DNA from: Actinoplanes oryzae
Lineage (GTDB): Bacteria > Actinomycetota > Actinomycetes > Mycobacteriales > Micromonosporaceae
NCBI RefSeq assembly: GCF_030757795.1
Contig: NZ_JAUQWH010000074.1
Span: forward strand, 1 to 42,450
Direction of reading: 5' to 3'
Length of the DNA stretch: 42,450 nucleotides
How positions within the stretch are numbered: the first letter of the stretch is position 1; each line of letters begins with the position of its first letter. This document shows positions 24,849-33,900 of the stretch, one piece after another. Position numbers and translations under genes: made by a program. The notes beneath the pieces are model-generated. The model was not told where the DNA came from. It searched no databases and was given only the letters and a program-made list of their open reading frames with translations.

Positions 24849-25526
24849 ATGGATGAGGTACTGGCTCGCAGCGGGATCTTCCAGGGCGTTGACCCGGAGG
24901 CTGCCGAGGCGCTCGCCAAGGAGATGGAGACGATCGAGTTCCGGAAGGGCGACATCGTCTTCAATGAGGGCGAGGCGGGCGACAGCCTTTACATCGTTCT
25001 CTCCGGCAAGATCAAGCTCGGCCGGCGCGCAGCCGACGGCCGGCAGAACCTGGTCTCGATCATGGGCCCGTCGGACATGCTGGGCGAGCTCGCCCTGTTC
25101 GACCCGGGCCCCCGGACGGCCACCGCGACCGCGGTGACCGACACGCGGCTCGCGCGGCTGAAGAAGTCGTCGCTGCGCCCGTGGCTCAACAACCGCCCCG
25201 AGATCGCGGAGCAGCTGCTCCGGGTGCTCGCGCGGCGGCTGCGGCGCACCAACGACGCCCTGGCGGACCTGATCTTCACGGACGTCCCCGGCCGCGTCGC
25301 GAAGAACCTGCTCCAGATGGCGGGCCGCTTCGGCACCCGCGACGGTGGTGTGCTGCGGGTCACGCACGACCTCACTCAGGAGGAGCTGGCGCAGCTCGTC
25401 GGCGCCTCCCGCGAGACCGTCAACAAGGCCCTCGCGGACTTCGCGTCCCGCGCCTGGCTGCGGCTCGACGGCAAGAGCGTCATCATCCTGGACCCGGAGC
25501 GGCTGGCCCGGCGCGCCCGCGTCTGA
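24849..25526 (+). CDS. crp: Crp/Fnr-family regulator, Crp/GlxR type
   Basis: 225 residues from ATG 24849 after a strong GGAGG. The N-terminal cyclic-nucleotide domain (about 1-120) keeps the phosphate-binding cassette: GELALFDPGPRTATATA has the Gly-Glu-Leu and Arg-Thr-Ala pattern that binds cAMP. A dimerisation helix follows (about 115-150). The winged HTH carries TQEELAQLVGASRETVNKAL as recognition unit. It resembles M. tuberculosis Crp (Rv3676) and corynebacterial GlxR, global cAMP-responsive regulators. The adenylyl cyclase-like gene ending at 30919 lies 5 kb away. Confidence 0.95.
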   Translation: MDEVLARSGIFQGVDPEAAEALAKEMETIEFRKGDIVFNEGEAGDSLYIVLSGKIKLGRRAADGRQNLVSIMGPSDMLGELALFDPGPRTATATAVTDTRLARLKKSSLRPWLNNRPEIAEQLLRVLARRLRRTNDALADLIFTDVPGRVAKNLLQMAGRFGTRDGGVLRVTHDLTQEELAQLVGASRETVNKALADFASRAWLRLDGKSVIILDPERLARRARV

Positions 25527-25566
25527 TCCACCCGGCCGGCCCCGGCCACCGGCATGACCGGCCCCC

Positions 25567-25597
25567 GAAGGCCGTCTCCCCGAGGGAGGCGGCCTTC
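25567..25597 (+). terminator. hairpin terminator after crp
   Basis: A 14-bp stem GAAGGCCGTCTCCC (25567-25580) pairs with GGGAGGCGGCCTTC (25584-25597), with one G-U-type mismatch and a CGA loop. It starts 40 bp after the crp stop. There is no U-tract, but the stem is long and strong. Confidence 0.75.
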
Positions 25598-25986
25598 GAG
25601 TCGTGCCCACGCAAGGACGAGTGCGGAAGCGCTGACACGCACGCGACCACCCGGCCCGCACGTGGTTTTGCGGGGTGACAGCAACCACTCACGCACGTGG
25701 CCCGGTGGGGCTTCGCGCCCTGGACGCGCCAGCGGCCAGCGAAGTCGCGCCGGGCACCTCGGCGTGAGCGACGGTCCGCACCCCCCACCCAGCTACGACA
25801 AAAAGCTCTTGATCCTCGCTTAAGACCTCAGTAACCCGACAAAAGCGACATAACTCTCCCTGATCGAGGGTAGGAAGGTCCGTGTCGCACCCGGACACCG
25901 AGTCGTTAGCGGAATGGTCGATACGACGGTCGAGAGGGCGCGGTCTTGAACGAGGTGGCGGGCGTGCAGTGCAGCGGGGTGAGGAC
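25598..25986. promoter_or_regulatory. upstream region of the carboxylase-like operon
   Basis: About 390 bp with no gene I can support. The stretch 25795-25885 is clearly AT-richer than the surroundings (for example ACAAAAAGCTCTTGATC and CTTAAGACC) and probably holds the promoter. TTGATC (25809-25814) is a possible -35, but I found no well-placed -10. The open frame from 25882 into the downstream gene has no family similarity before 25987. Confidence 0.4.
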
Positions 25987-27432
25987 GTGACCGTGCTGGA
26001 CACCGCGATCGACCCGCGTACGCCCGCATACCTGGCGAACCGGAGCGCGATGCTGGAGCGCCTGGCCGAGCTGGAGACCGCGCTGGAGGCGGCGCGGGCG
26101 GGCGGCGGCGAGAAGTGGGTCACGCGGCACCACGCGCGCGGCAAGCTGCTGCCCCGGGAGCGCGTCGAGATGCTGCTGGACCAGGACAGCCCGTTCCTGG
26201 AGCTCTCGCCGGTCGCGGCCTGGGGCTCGCAGTTCCCGGTCGGTGCCAGCGTGGTCACGGGCATCGGTGTGGTCGAGGGCGTCGAGTGCGTGGTCATCGC
26301 CAACGATCCGACGGTGGACAGCGGCGCGGTGAACCCGTACACGGTGGAGAAGATCCGCCGGGCGGCGCGCATCGCCGCGGTCAACCGGCTGCCGCTGGTC
26401 AACCTGGTCGAGTCGACCGGGGCCGCGGCGCCGACCGGGCCGCCGCCGGGTGGTGCGATCGCCCGGGATCTCAGCCAGCTCACGGCGGACCGGGTGCCGA
26501 CCGTCTGCGTGGTCTTCGGCGCGACGACCGGCGACGCGGCCTACCTGCCGGCGCTGTCGGACTACACGATCATGGTGCGCGGGCACGCCAAGATGCTGAC
26601 GATCCACCCCCAGCCGGTACGCGCGGCCGGCGCCAACGGCCGCCCGGTCCCCGAGGTCCGCAGCGCCCCCACCGTCCCCGCCGGCGTGACCGGCCCCGCC
26701 GACCAGCTGGCCGAGGACGAGCGTGACGGCCTGCGCCTGGCCCGCCAGTGCGTGCGGCGGTTCAACTGGCGCAAACGCGGTCCGCAGCCGCGCACGACAC
26801 CTCCGCCGCCGCCCCGCTACGACGCCGAGGACCTGCTCACCATGGCCGGGCCCGACCCGCAGTCGGTGTTCGACCCGCGCGAGGTGCTGGCCCGGGTCCT
26901 CGACGACAGCGACTTCGACGAGTTCAAGCCCGCGACCGGCACCGGCCTGGTCACCGGCTGGGGCGAGCTGCACGGCTACCCGATCGGCGTGGTCGCCAAC
27001 CTGGGCAACCCGTTCTCGCCGGCCGAGACGCAGAAGGCCGTCCACTTCATCCAGCTCGCCAACGCCACCTCGACCACGCTGCTGTTCGTGCAGTACACGG
27101 GGACGCCGGCCGCGGAGCCCAACGAGGCCGCCGACGTCCGGCACGGGGCGCCGCTGGTGCACGCCGTGGCCAAGTCCACCGTGCCGCATCTCACGCTGAT
27201 GATCGGCGCGGCCCCGCCCGACGAGGCCGGCGGCGTCTACGGCCGGGCCTACGAACCACGCTTCCTGTTCAGCTGGCCGGTCGAGCGCGGGGTCGAGGGC
27301 CCGCTCGGCAAGCTGCCGGACGACGGCGTCATCGACCCCCGCGACACCCGAACAGTGCTCGGCCTCTGCCTTTCCGCCGTGCACAGCGCGTCCGTGGAAG
27401 GCGCCGAACACGTCGGCGTCTTCAGACCGTAG
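25987..27432 (+). CDS. acyl-CoA carboxylase carboxyltransferase-like protein, altered active site
   Basis: 481 residues from GTG 25987; GTG 25993 is an equally possible start. The N-terminal crotonase-fold domain is recognisable (ARGKLLPRERVEMLLD, SPFLELSPVAAWG, GIGVVEGVECVVIANDPTV), and so is the second (LVTGWGELHGYPIGVVANLGNPFSPAETQKAVHFIQLA, GRAYEPRFLFSWP, DGVIDPRDTRTVLGL). The oxyanion-hole glycines are changed. Where PccB/MccB proteins have AGGA(Y/V), this has GDAAY (182-186), and the second GAGNYGM-type motif reads DEAGGVY. About 45-60 residues normally between RFL.WP and DGVIDP are missing. It may be non-catalytic or use another substrate. It is in an operon with the biotin carboxylase-like gene (11-bp gap). 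Confidence 0.85.
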   Translation: MTVLDTAIDPRTPAYLANRSAMLERLAELETALEAARAGGGEKWVTRHHARGKLLPRERVEMLLDQDSPFLELSPVAAWGSQFPVGASVVTGIGVVEGVECVVIANDPTVDSGAVNPYTVEKIRRAARIAAVNRLPLVNLVESTGAAAPTGPPPGGAIARDLSQLTADRVPTVCVVFGATTGDAAYLPALSDYTIMVRGHAKMLTIHPQPVRAAGANGRPVPEVRSAPTVPAGVTGPADQLAEDERDGLRLARQCVRRFNWRKRGPQPRTTPPPPPRYDAEDLLTMAGPDPQSVFDPREVLARVLDDSDFDEFKPATGTGLVTGWGELHGYPIGVVANLGNPFSPAETQKAVHFIQLANATSTTLLFVQYTGTPAAEPNEAADVRHGAPLVHAVAKSTVPHLTLMIGAAPPDEAGGVYGRAYEPRFLFSWPVERGVEGPLGKLPDDGVIDPRDTRTVLGLCLSAVHSASVEGAEHVGVFRP

Positions 27433-27443
27433 GAGAGGTAGCA

Positions 27444-29453
27444 GTGATCCGACGTCTACTGGTGGCCGACCGGGGTGAGATCGCCCGCCGGGTCTTCGCC
27501 ACCTGCCGCCTCGTCGGCATCGAGACGGTCGCCGTCTACTCCGATGCCGACGCCGACGCCCCCCATGTCACCGAGGCGGACTACGCGGTACGGCTGGCCG
27601 GCGGCACCGCGCCGTCGTCGACGTACCTGCGCGGCGACCTCATCATCGCCGCGGCCCAGCGCGCCGGCGCCAACGCCATCCATCCCGGCAACGGGGCCCT
27701 GGCCGAGGATCCGGAGTTCGCCACCGAGGTCACCGACGCCGGCATGATCTGGGTGGGCCCGCCCGCCAAGACGCTCGGCACGCTGCACAGCAAGGTCGAG
27801 ACCAAGACGATCGTGGCGGAGGCGGGCGTGCCCGTGCTGCCGACCTTCGGCGACCCGGAGGACGTCGCGGGCTTCCCGGTGCTGCTCAAGCCCGCGGGCG
27901 GCGCCGGCGGCACCGGGCTGCGCGTGGTGCGCGACCCGGCGACGCTGGCGGAGGCGGTGGCCTCGACCCGGCAGGAGACCGGCGACGAGGTCTTCTGCGA
28001 GCCCTACCTGGAGAACGTGCGGCACATCGAGGTGCCGATCATCGCCGACACGCACGGCGCGGTGGTGCCCTTCGGCGAGCGCGAGTGCTCGGTCCAGCGG
28101 CGCTACCAGAAGATCATCGAGGAGACGCCGTCGCCCGCGGTCGACCCGACGCTGCGCGAGCAGCTGTGCCGGGCGGCGATCATCGCCGTGCGCGCGGTGG
28201 GCTACGTCGGCGTCGGCGCGGTCGAGTTCCTGCTGGACGACGAGGGCGACTTCTGGTTCGTCGAGCTCACGCCGAGCCTGCAGGTGGAGCACGCGATCAC
28301 CGAGTGCGTCTCCGGCTACGACCTGGTCCGGCTGCAGCTGCTCGTCTCCGAGGGCGGGCACCTGCCCATGCCCGGCCCGCCGCCGATCCGCGGGCACGCC
28401 ATCGAGGTGCGGATCTGCGCGGAGGACCCGGCGTACGCGTGGCTGCCCGCGGCCGGCACGCTGCACCGCTTCCGCGTACCGGACGTGGGCGGGTCGTTCC
28501 GTCCCCTGCCGCAGCCGGGCCTGCGCCTGGACGCCGGGGTGGTCGACGGCTCGGTGGTCGGCGTCGAGTACGACACCATGCTCGCCAAGCTCGTCGCGTG
28601 GGCCCCGACCCGGCAGGAGGCGGCCCGCATGCTCGCCTCCGCGCTGACCCGCTCGGAGATGCACGGCGTGGTGACCAACCGTGACCTGCTCGTCCGGGTG
28701 CTCCGGCACGGCGCGTTCCGGGCGGGCGACGTCGACACGGGCTTCCTCGACCGGCATCCGGAGGTGTTCGCGCCGCTGCTGTCCTCGGTGGACGCCGTAC
28801 GCATCTCCTGCCTCGCCGCCGCCCTCGCCGGTGCCGCCGCCCGCCGGTCCGCCGCGCCCGTGCTGCGGTCGCTTCCGTCCGGCTGGCGCAACGTCCCGTC
28901 GGGCTCGCAGACGGCCGTGTACGACGGCCCGGCCGGCCCGGTCGAGGTCGGCTACCGGATGAACCGCCACGGCGAGCTGGCCGGCTGGTGGGTGCGCTCG
29001 GTGGACCCGGAGGAGCTCGATCTCGCCGGGCTCGGCCAGGCCCCGACGCTCGACGACCACCCGCCGACGGTCGTGGTGCACGCCGACGGCTCGCGGGTCG
29101 ACCTCGACGTCAACGGCATCCGGCTGACGCTGCGGGTGCACCGGGTCGGCGAGGTGTCGTACGTGGACAGTCCCGAGGGCTCGGTGGCGCTGCGGGAGTT
29201 GTCGCGCTTCCCGTTGCCCGCGCCCGAGGCGACCGAGGGATCATTGATCGCGCCGCTGCCGGGTGCTGTGCGGCGCGTTCTGGTCGTCCCCGGTCAGCGC
29301 GTGCGCGCCGGCGAGCTGCTGCTCACCCTTGAAGCGATGAAGCTGGAGCATCCCGTGCACGCGCCCTCGGCGGGCGTGGTGGCCTCGTTGCCCGTGCACC
29401 CGGGGGCCGAAGTGGACACCGGCGAGCTACTGGCCGTGCTCGACCCGGAGTAG
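27444..29453 (+). CDS. biotin carboxylase-like/BCCP fusion (acyl-CoA carboxylase alpha-like)
   Basis: 669 residues from GTG 27444 after AGGAGAGG. The N-terminal biotin carboxylase fold spans about 1-445, followed by a linker (BT-like) region and a C-terminal biotinyl domain with EAMKLEH; the biotin Lys is K633, 36 residues from the end, as usual. Compared with E. coli AccC (numbering from memory), the metal Glu pair and the catalytic Glu (E282, for E296) remain. N290 becomes T276, R292 becomes S278, H236 becomes Y221, K202 becomes P187, and the HPGYG Tyr becomes N83. Arg292 is normally essential, so bicarbonate-dependent carboxylation is doubtful. Its stop codon abuts that of the convergent kinase gene. 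Confidence 0.88.
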   Translation: MIRRLLVADRGEIARRVFATCRLVGIETVAVYSDADADAPHVTEADYAVRLAGGTAPSSTYLRGDLIIAAAQRAGANAIHPGNGALAEDPEFATEVTDAGMIWVGPPAKTLGTLHSKVETKTIVAEAGVPVLPTFGDPEDVAGFPVLLKPAGGAGGTGLRVVRDPATLAEAVASTRQETGDEVFCEPYLENVRHIEVPIIADTHGAVVPFGERECSVQRRYQKIIEETPSPAVDPTLREQLCRAAIIAVRAVGYVGVGAVEFLLDDEGDFWFVELTPSLQVEHAITECVSGYDLVRLQLLVSEGGHLPMPGPPPIRGHAIEVRICAEDPAYAWLPAAGTLHRFRVPDVGGSFRPLPQPGLRLDAGVVDGSVVGVEYDTMLAKLVAWAPTRQEAARMLASALTRSEMHGVVTNRDLLVRVLRHGAFRAGDVDTGFLDRHPEVFAPLLSSVDAVRISCLAAALAGAAARRSAAPVLRSLPSGWRNVPSGSQTAVYDGPAGPVEVGYRMNRHGELAGWWVRSVDPEELDLAGLGQAPTLDDHPPTVVVHADGSRVDLDVNGIRLTLRVHRVGEVSYVDSPEGSVALRELSRFPLPAPEATEGSLIAPLPGAVRRVLVVPGQRVRAGELLLTLEAMKLEHPVHAPSAGVVASLPVHPGAEVDTGELLAVLDPE

Positions 29454-30887
29454 TCACCCCCGGGCCAGCACCGCACCCCGCAGGCTGCCCGCGCCCTGAC
29501 CGGCCAGGCACCGGAAGGTCCGCTCCTCGCCGACCGGAGGCAGCACCGACAGCGACCACTGCGCGCTGTCGGTGCGGGTGGTCGTGCGGTGGAAGGTCTT
29601 CCGGCTGCACACCTCGAGCACCGCGGGATCGGTGGTGACCGCGGCCCGGTCCCGCGGGTCGAGCCCGTCCCGCAACGCGCCCACCGCGAAGACCTCCCAG
29701 CTGTGCTCCGCGGAGCAGGCGACCCGGTGGGCCACGGCACTGCCCTCGCGGGGCGTGAAGCACTCGACCTCGGCGGGACAATGCTCACTCGAAGCCGGGC
29801 AGCCGGGCAGCTGTGACATGGCCACCGGCACGGTCGGCGTGGTGCCGCCCGGCGTCATCCAGAGCCCGCCCACCGTCAGCAGCACCGCGCCGAAGCCGCC
29901 GAGGAACCACTTGCGCTTGCCGCGCTTCGCCGGGTTCTCGGTGTTGACGGTCGGCGTCTCGTCGGGCGCCGAGGAGTCCCGGGTCGGGGTGACCGGCGGC
30001 ACCGGGCGCGGCTGCCGCTCGGGCCGGGGCGCATAGCCCGACGAGCGGTAGACGGAAGCGGTCTCGAACCGCAGCTGCCCCAGCATTTCGCGCAGCTGCT
30101 CGGCGGTCGGCCGGGCGCGCGGGTCGTTGGCCATGCCGTAACGCAGCACCTCGGTCAGCGCGGGCGGCACCCCGTCGAGATCCGGGATCGGCCGGTTGAA
30201 CAGGTCCATCAGGGTGATCAGACTCGGACTGCGGTCGCTCTCCCAGCGCGGCGGGCGCCCGGCCATCACCGCGTAGAGGGTGGCGCACAGCGCGTAGACG
30301 TCCACGGCGCCCGAGGGGTTGGCGTGGGAGAACATCTCGGGCGGCGCGTACGCGGGGGTGAGCACCTCCAGCGTCACCGACGAGTCACGCATCTCGCCCA
30401 GCACGGCCAGCCCGAAGTCGGCCAGCACCGCGGGGTTGAAGTGCGAGTACAGGATGTTGGCCGGCTTCACGTCGCGGTGCAGCACCCCGTTGGCGTGCGA
30501 GTGCACCAGCGCGTCCGCGATCTTCTCGCCCAGGTCGCGGGCCTCGGCGGCGCCCAGCGGCGACACCCGCATCCGGTCCAGGTACGACCCGTCGCACAGC
30601 TCCATGATCAGGTACGGGTGCTGGTCCACCGTGACGCCGACGTCGAACAGGTCCACCACGTGCGGGTGCGACGACATCCGCCCGGCGGCCTTGGCCTCGC
30701 GCAGGAACCGGGCCTGGTCGCGCGGGTTGTCCAGGGTCCTGTTCTCGACCTTGATCGCGACCTCGCGGCCCACGGAGTCCTGGGTGGCCCGGTACACGGT
30801 GGCGTACCCGCCGCGGGCCATGACCGACAAGCCGGACATGCCAGGCACGTAGGGCACGGGCAGGCGGCCAGGCGGGGTATCCGTCAC
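29454..30887 (-). CDS. membrane Ser/Thr protein kinase with Cys-containing ectodomain
   Basis: 477 residues from GTG 30887. The Hanks-type kinase domain (about 18-275) has GGYATVY as glycine loop, the ATP-site Lys46 (VAIKV), catalytic HRDVKPAN (D139) and DFG (157-159), so it looks active. A Pro/Thr-rich juxtamembrane segment leads to one TM (327-344). The ectodomain of about 130 residues has six Cys and AEHSWEVFAV, like the septum_form family seen in other actinobacterial secreted proteins. There are no PASTA repeats. It follows the cyclase-ATPase gene by 31 bp, but a TATTTT box 7 nt before the start suggests its own leaderless transcript. Confidence 0.93.
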   Translation of the reverse strand: MTDTPPGRLPVPYVPGMSGLSVMARGGYATVYRATQDSVGREVAIKVENRTLDNPRDQARFLREAKAAGRMSSHPHVVDLFDVGVTVDQHPYLIMELCDGSYLDRMRVSPLGAAEARDLGEKIADALVHSHANGVLHRDVKPANILYSHFNPAVLADFGLAVLGEMRDSSVTLEVLTPAYAPPEMFSHANPSGAVDVYALCATLYAVMAGRPPRWESDRSPSLITLMDLFNRPIPDLDGVPPALTEVLRYGMANDPRARPTAEQLREMLGQLRFETASVYRSSGYAPRPERQPRPVPPVTPTRDSSAPDETPTVNTENPAKRGKRKWFLGGFGAVLLTVGGLWMTPGGTTPTVPVAMSQLPGCPASSEHCPAEVECFTPREGSAVAHRVACSAEHSWEVFAVGALRDGLDPRDRAAVTTDPAVLEVCSRKTFHRTTTRTDSAQWSLSVLPPVGEERTFRCLAGQGAGSLRGAVLARG

Positions 30888-30918
30888 GGCTATGAAAATA
30901 CGCGACCGGTGTACCGGA
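30888..30918 (-). promoter_or_regulatory. candidate leaderless promoter of the kinase gene
   Basis: On the minus strand TATTTT (30900-30895) is followed by 7 nt and then the GTG start, the spacing expected if transcription begins at the start codon. No ribosome site is present. Upstream, CCGGT-AC-ACCGG forms a short perfect inverted repeat overlapping the spacer, a possible operator. The -35 match is poor. Confidence 0.4.
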
Positions 30919-33900
30919 TCATCCCGGCACGTCAGACGCGTAGGCGACAGATTCCGGCGGATCCACGATGGAGAGACTCAGCGCGTCCCGCACCTCCTCG
31001 GCCGCCAGCCGCTCGCTGAGCTGCTCGGTCGAGTGGGCGAGCAGCACCGCCTCCGCCGCGGCGGCGCGCGCCTCGGCCAGGTTTCCGGCGGCCGCCTCGA
31101 CCCGGGCGAGCACCAGCGCGGCGAGCACCCCGCTGCGGACGTCCTCGGCCTTGACCTCGCGCGCCCGGCGCACCCAGGTGCCGGCGGTGTCGACCCGGCC
31201 GTCGGCGAGCAGGGCCGACGCGTACGAAGCCAGCGCGTGCCGCCGCGAGAACAGCAACGACGCCCCCGTGTCGCTGGCGATCGGCGCGAGCAGGCCGACC
31301 GCCGTCCCGGGGTCGCCGGCCCGCAACCGCGCCTCGGCCAGCAGCACCCGCGGCCCGACCTGCGCCGGGGCGAGCGGGTTGTGCGGCTCGACGGCGCTCA
31401 TCACCCGCCGGGCATCCGCCTCGGCCGCCTCCACGTCGCCGCGGCGCAGCGCCACGAACCCGCGCAGCACCCCGGCCATGCCCAGCAGCAGCGGGTGCCC
31501 GGTGCGGTCGGCATAGCCGAGGGCGTCGGTGAGCAGGTCGTACGCGTGGTCGGGCTCGTCCAGCCCGCGCGCGATCACGCCACGGACCACCAGCGCGAGC
31601 CCGCGCCCCCAGTCGTCGGCGACGGCGTCGAAGTCCCGGAACGCCCGGCGCGCCTCGCCGTCCGCCTCGCCCAGGTCGCCCAGCTCCGCGGACGCGTACG
31701 CCTCGACCGCCCGCAGCGTCCCCACCGCCCAGCCCTCGCCGACCCGGTCGCCGAAGGGCAGGAAGATCCGGGCCAGCCGGCGCGACTCGTTGAGCCGGCC
31801 CGCCAGCAACCGGGCGAAGGCCGTGGTGCCGCGCAGCCAGGAGCGCCCCACGGGGTCGCCCAGCTCGGCGAAGAGGCGGGCGGCGCGACCGAGCACGGCG
31901 TCCGTCCCGGCGAAGTCCCCGCGGGTCGTGGTCACCCAGGCGAGGTTCTGCAGCGCCCAGGCCTGGCCGTGCCGGTCGCCCGCGGCCAGCGTCACCTGGT
32001 AGGCGGCGGCGAACCGGCTGCTCGCCCGGCTCAGCTTGCCGGCCAGGAAGTCGGCCATGCCGAGGCGGCGCATCGCGTTGGCGCGCTCCGGGGCCAGCTC
32101 GGCCTCGGTCGCCACGTCGAGGGCCTCCTGCCAGGCCTCGACCGCCTGCGCCTGATCGCCCAGCGCCTCCTGAGCACGCCCGATCACGAGCAGGGCCTCC
32201 GCGCGGGAGACCGGGTCGGGCGTACCGCTGTGGGCGATCTTCTCGCCGGCCTCCAGCGCCTCCTTGGCCCGTCCCAGGCGCAGCAGCGCGCGGGCGTGCA
32301 CGAGCTGGTCGGAGAGCGGCAGACCGTCACGGGCGAGGGCGGCGGCCCGCTCGGCGTACGCGATGGAGGCCGCCGGCTCGATGTTGGCCAGCGCCCGCCG
32401 GGCCATCCGGCCGAGCGCCGCGACGCCCAGGGGCGCGACCTCCCGGACCGTGGCGTCGGGGCGCAGGCTCACCGCGTCGGCCAGCTCGACCGCGCACTCG
32501 GCGTGGGAGGCGACGAAGGCGTCCCGCTCGTTCTCGCCGAGACTCAGCCGCGATGCCGCGTCGTAGCCGAGCGCGTCGATCGTCTCCGGGGCCGCCCAGC
32601 GGGCCAGGAAGGCGTGGCGCTCGGCGAGGTCCGCGCGGCCGATGCCCGCGTACGCCGCCTCGCGCATGAGGGGAGTGCTGAAGGCGTACCCGCCGCGGAC
32701 GCGGTGCAGCATGCGCCGCTGGAGCAGCTCGTCGACCGCGTGCTCGAGATCGGCCTCGGGGCGCGCGTCGGTCGGCTCGCGCCGCTCGCGCAGGGCCTCG
32801 ATCACGCCGGTGGGCACGCTGTCACCGCCCACGGCCGCGTCCCGCAGCACCGCGCGCGGCTCGCTCGGCAGCGCGTCGATGCGGGCGGCGAGGACCGCGG
32901 CGAGGTCGCGGGAGAGCAGCTGGCTGCCCATCGAGCCGGCCGCGAGCTGCCACCTGCCGGCCGCGTTGGCACCGACCGCGGGCATCAGCGCCCCGCGCTC
33001 GAGCAGCAGCGTGACCAGCTCGGCCAGATAGAAGGGATTGCCCTGCGCGGTGGCGAGCAGGCGGTCCGCGTCCGGCTGCGGGAGCTTGCCCCCATTGAGG
33101 TACGACGTCAGCAGTCGCGACGCGTCGGCCCCGCGCAGGGGCGGCAGGCTGTGGATCTCGGCGTCGGCAAGCCCGGTCAGCGCGCCGGCCGTGCGCACCA
33201 GCTCGGGGCGGCCGAGCAGCAGCAGCACCACCGGGCCGTCGAGCCGGGACAGCACCCCGCCGAGCGCGTCGATCGTCTCCGCGCTGGCGTCGTGCAGGTC
33301 GTCGACGATGACCACCAGCGGCGCTTCCTTGGCGAGCGCCGTGAGCAGGCCGGCCACCGCCGCCGGGATCGTCTCCGTCTCGGGCAGCGAGCTCGTCGGC
33401 TGCCACTCGGCCACGGCGTTGGGCCCGACCGGGTTCGCGGGCGCCTCGCCGTAGCCCAGGAGCGCGAGCAGCCGGTCGATGTCCACGTCCGGGGCCTCGC
33501 CGTCGCGGGCCAGCCGGGCGACGACCTTGCGCAGCCGCTCCTCGACCACCGTGCGGGTCATCGCCGTGGCGACGTCCTTGGGCAGGCCGACGGCCTTGCG
33601 GACCAGGTCGGCCAGGGGCGCGAAGCGGCGCCGCTCGCCGAACGCGCGGCAGCGGGCCCGCAGCACCCGGGCGCCGGTGTGCGAGGCGAACCGGTCCGGC
33701 CCCACGTCGTAGCCGGCGGCCAGGCGCTTGACCTCGCCGGCGAACCGGGTCTTGCCGATGCCGGCCTCCGCGGTCATCACCATGACGCGCGGGGTGCCGG
33801 TGTCGATCACCTCGGCGAGCCGGCCGGCGACGCGGCCCAGCTCGGCCTCGCGGCCCACGAAAGGGGCCTCGTCGCCGAGGCCCGAGCGGGTGCCGGGGGC

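Noticed and set aside
25882..25986. Extended start of the carboxyltransferase-like gene at 25882
   Set aside because: The extra residues have no similarity to the family and would include the likely promoter and leader region.
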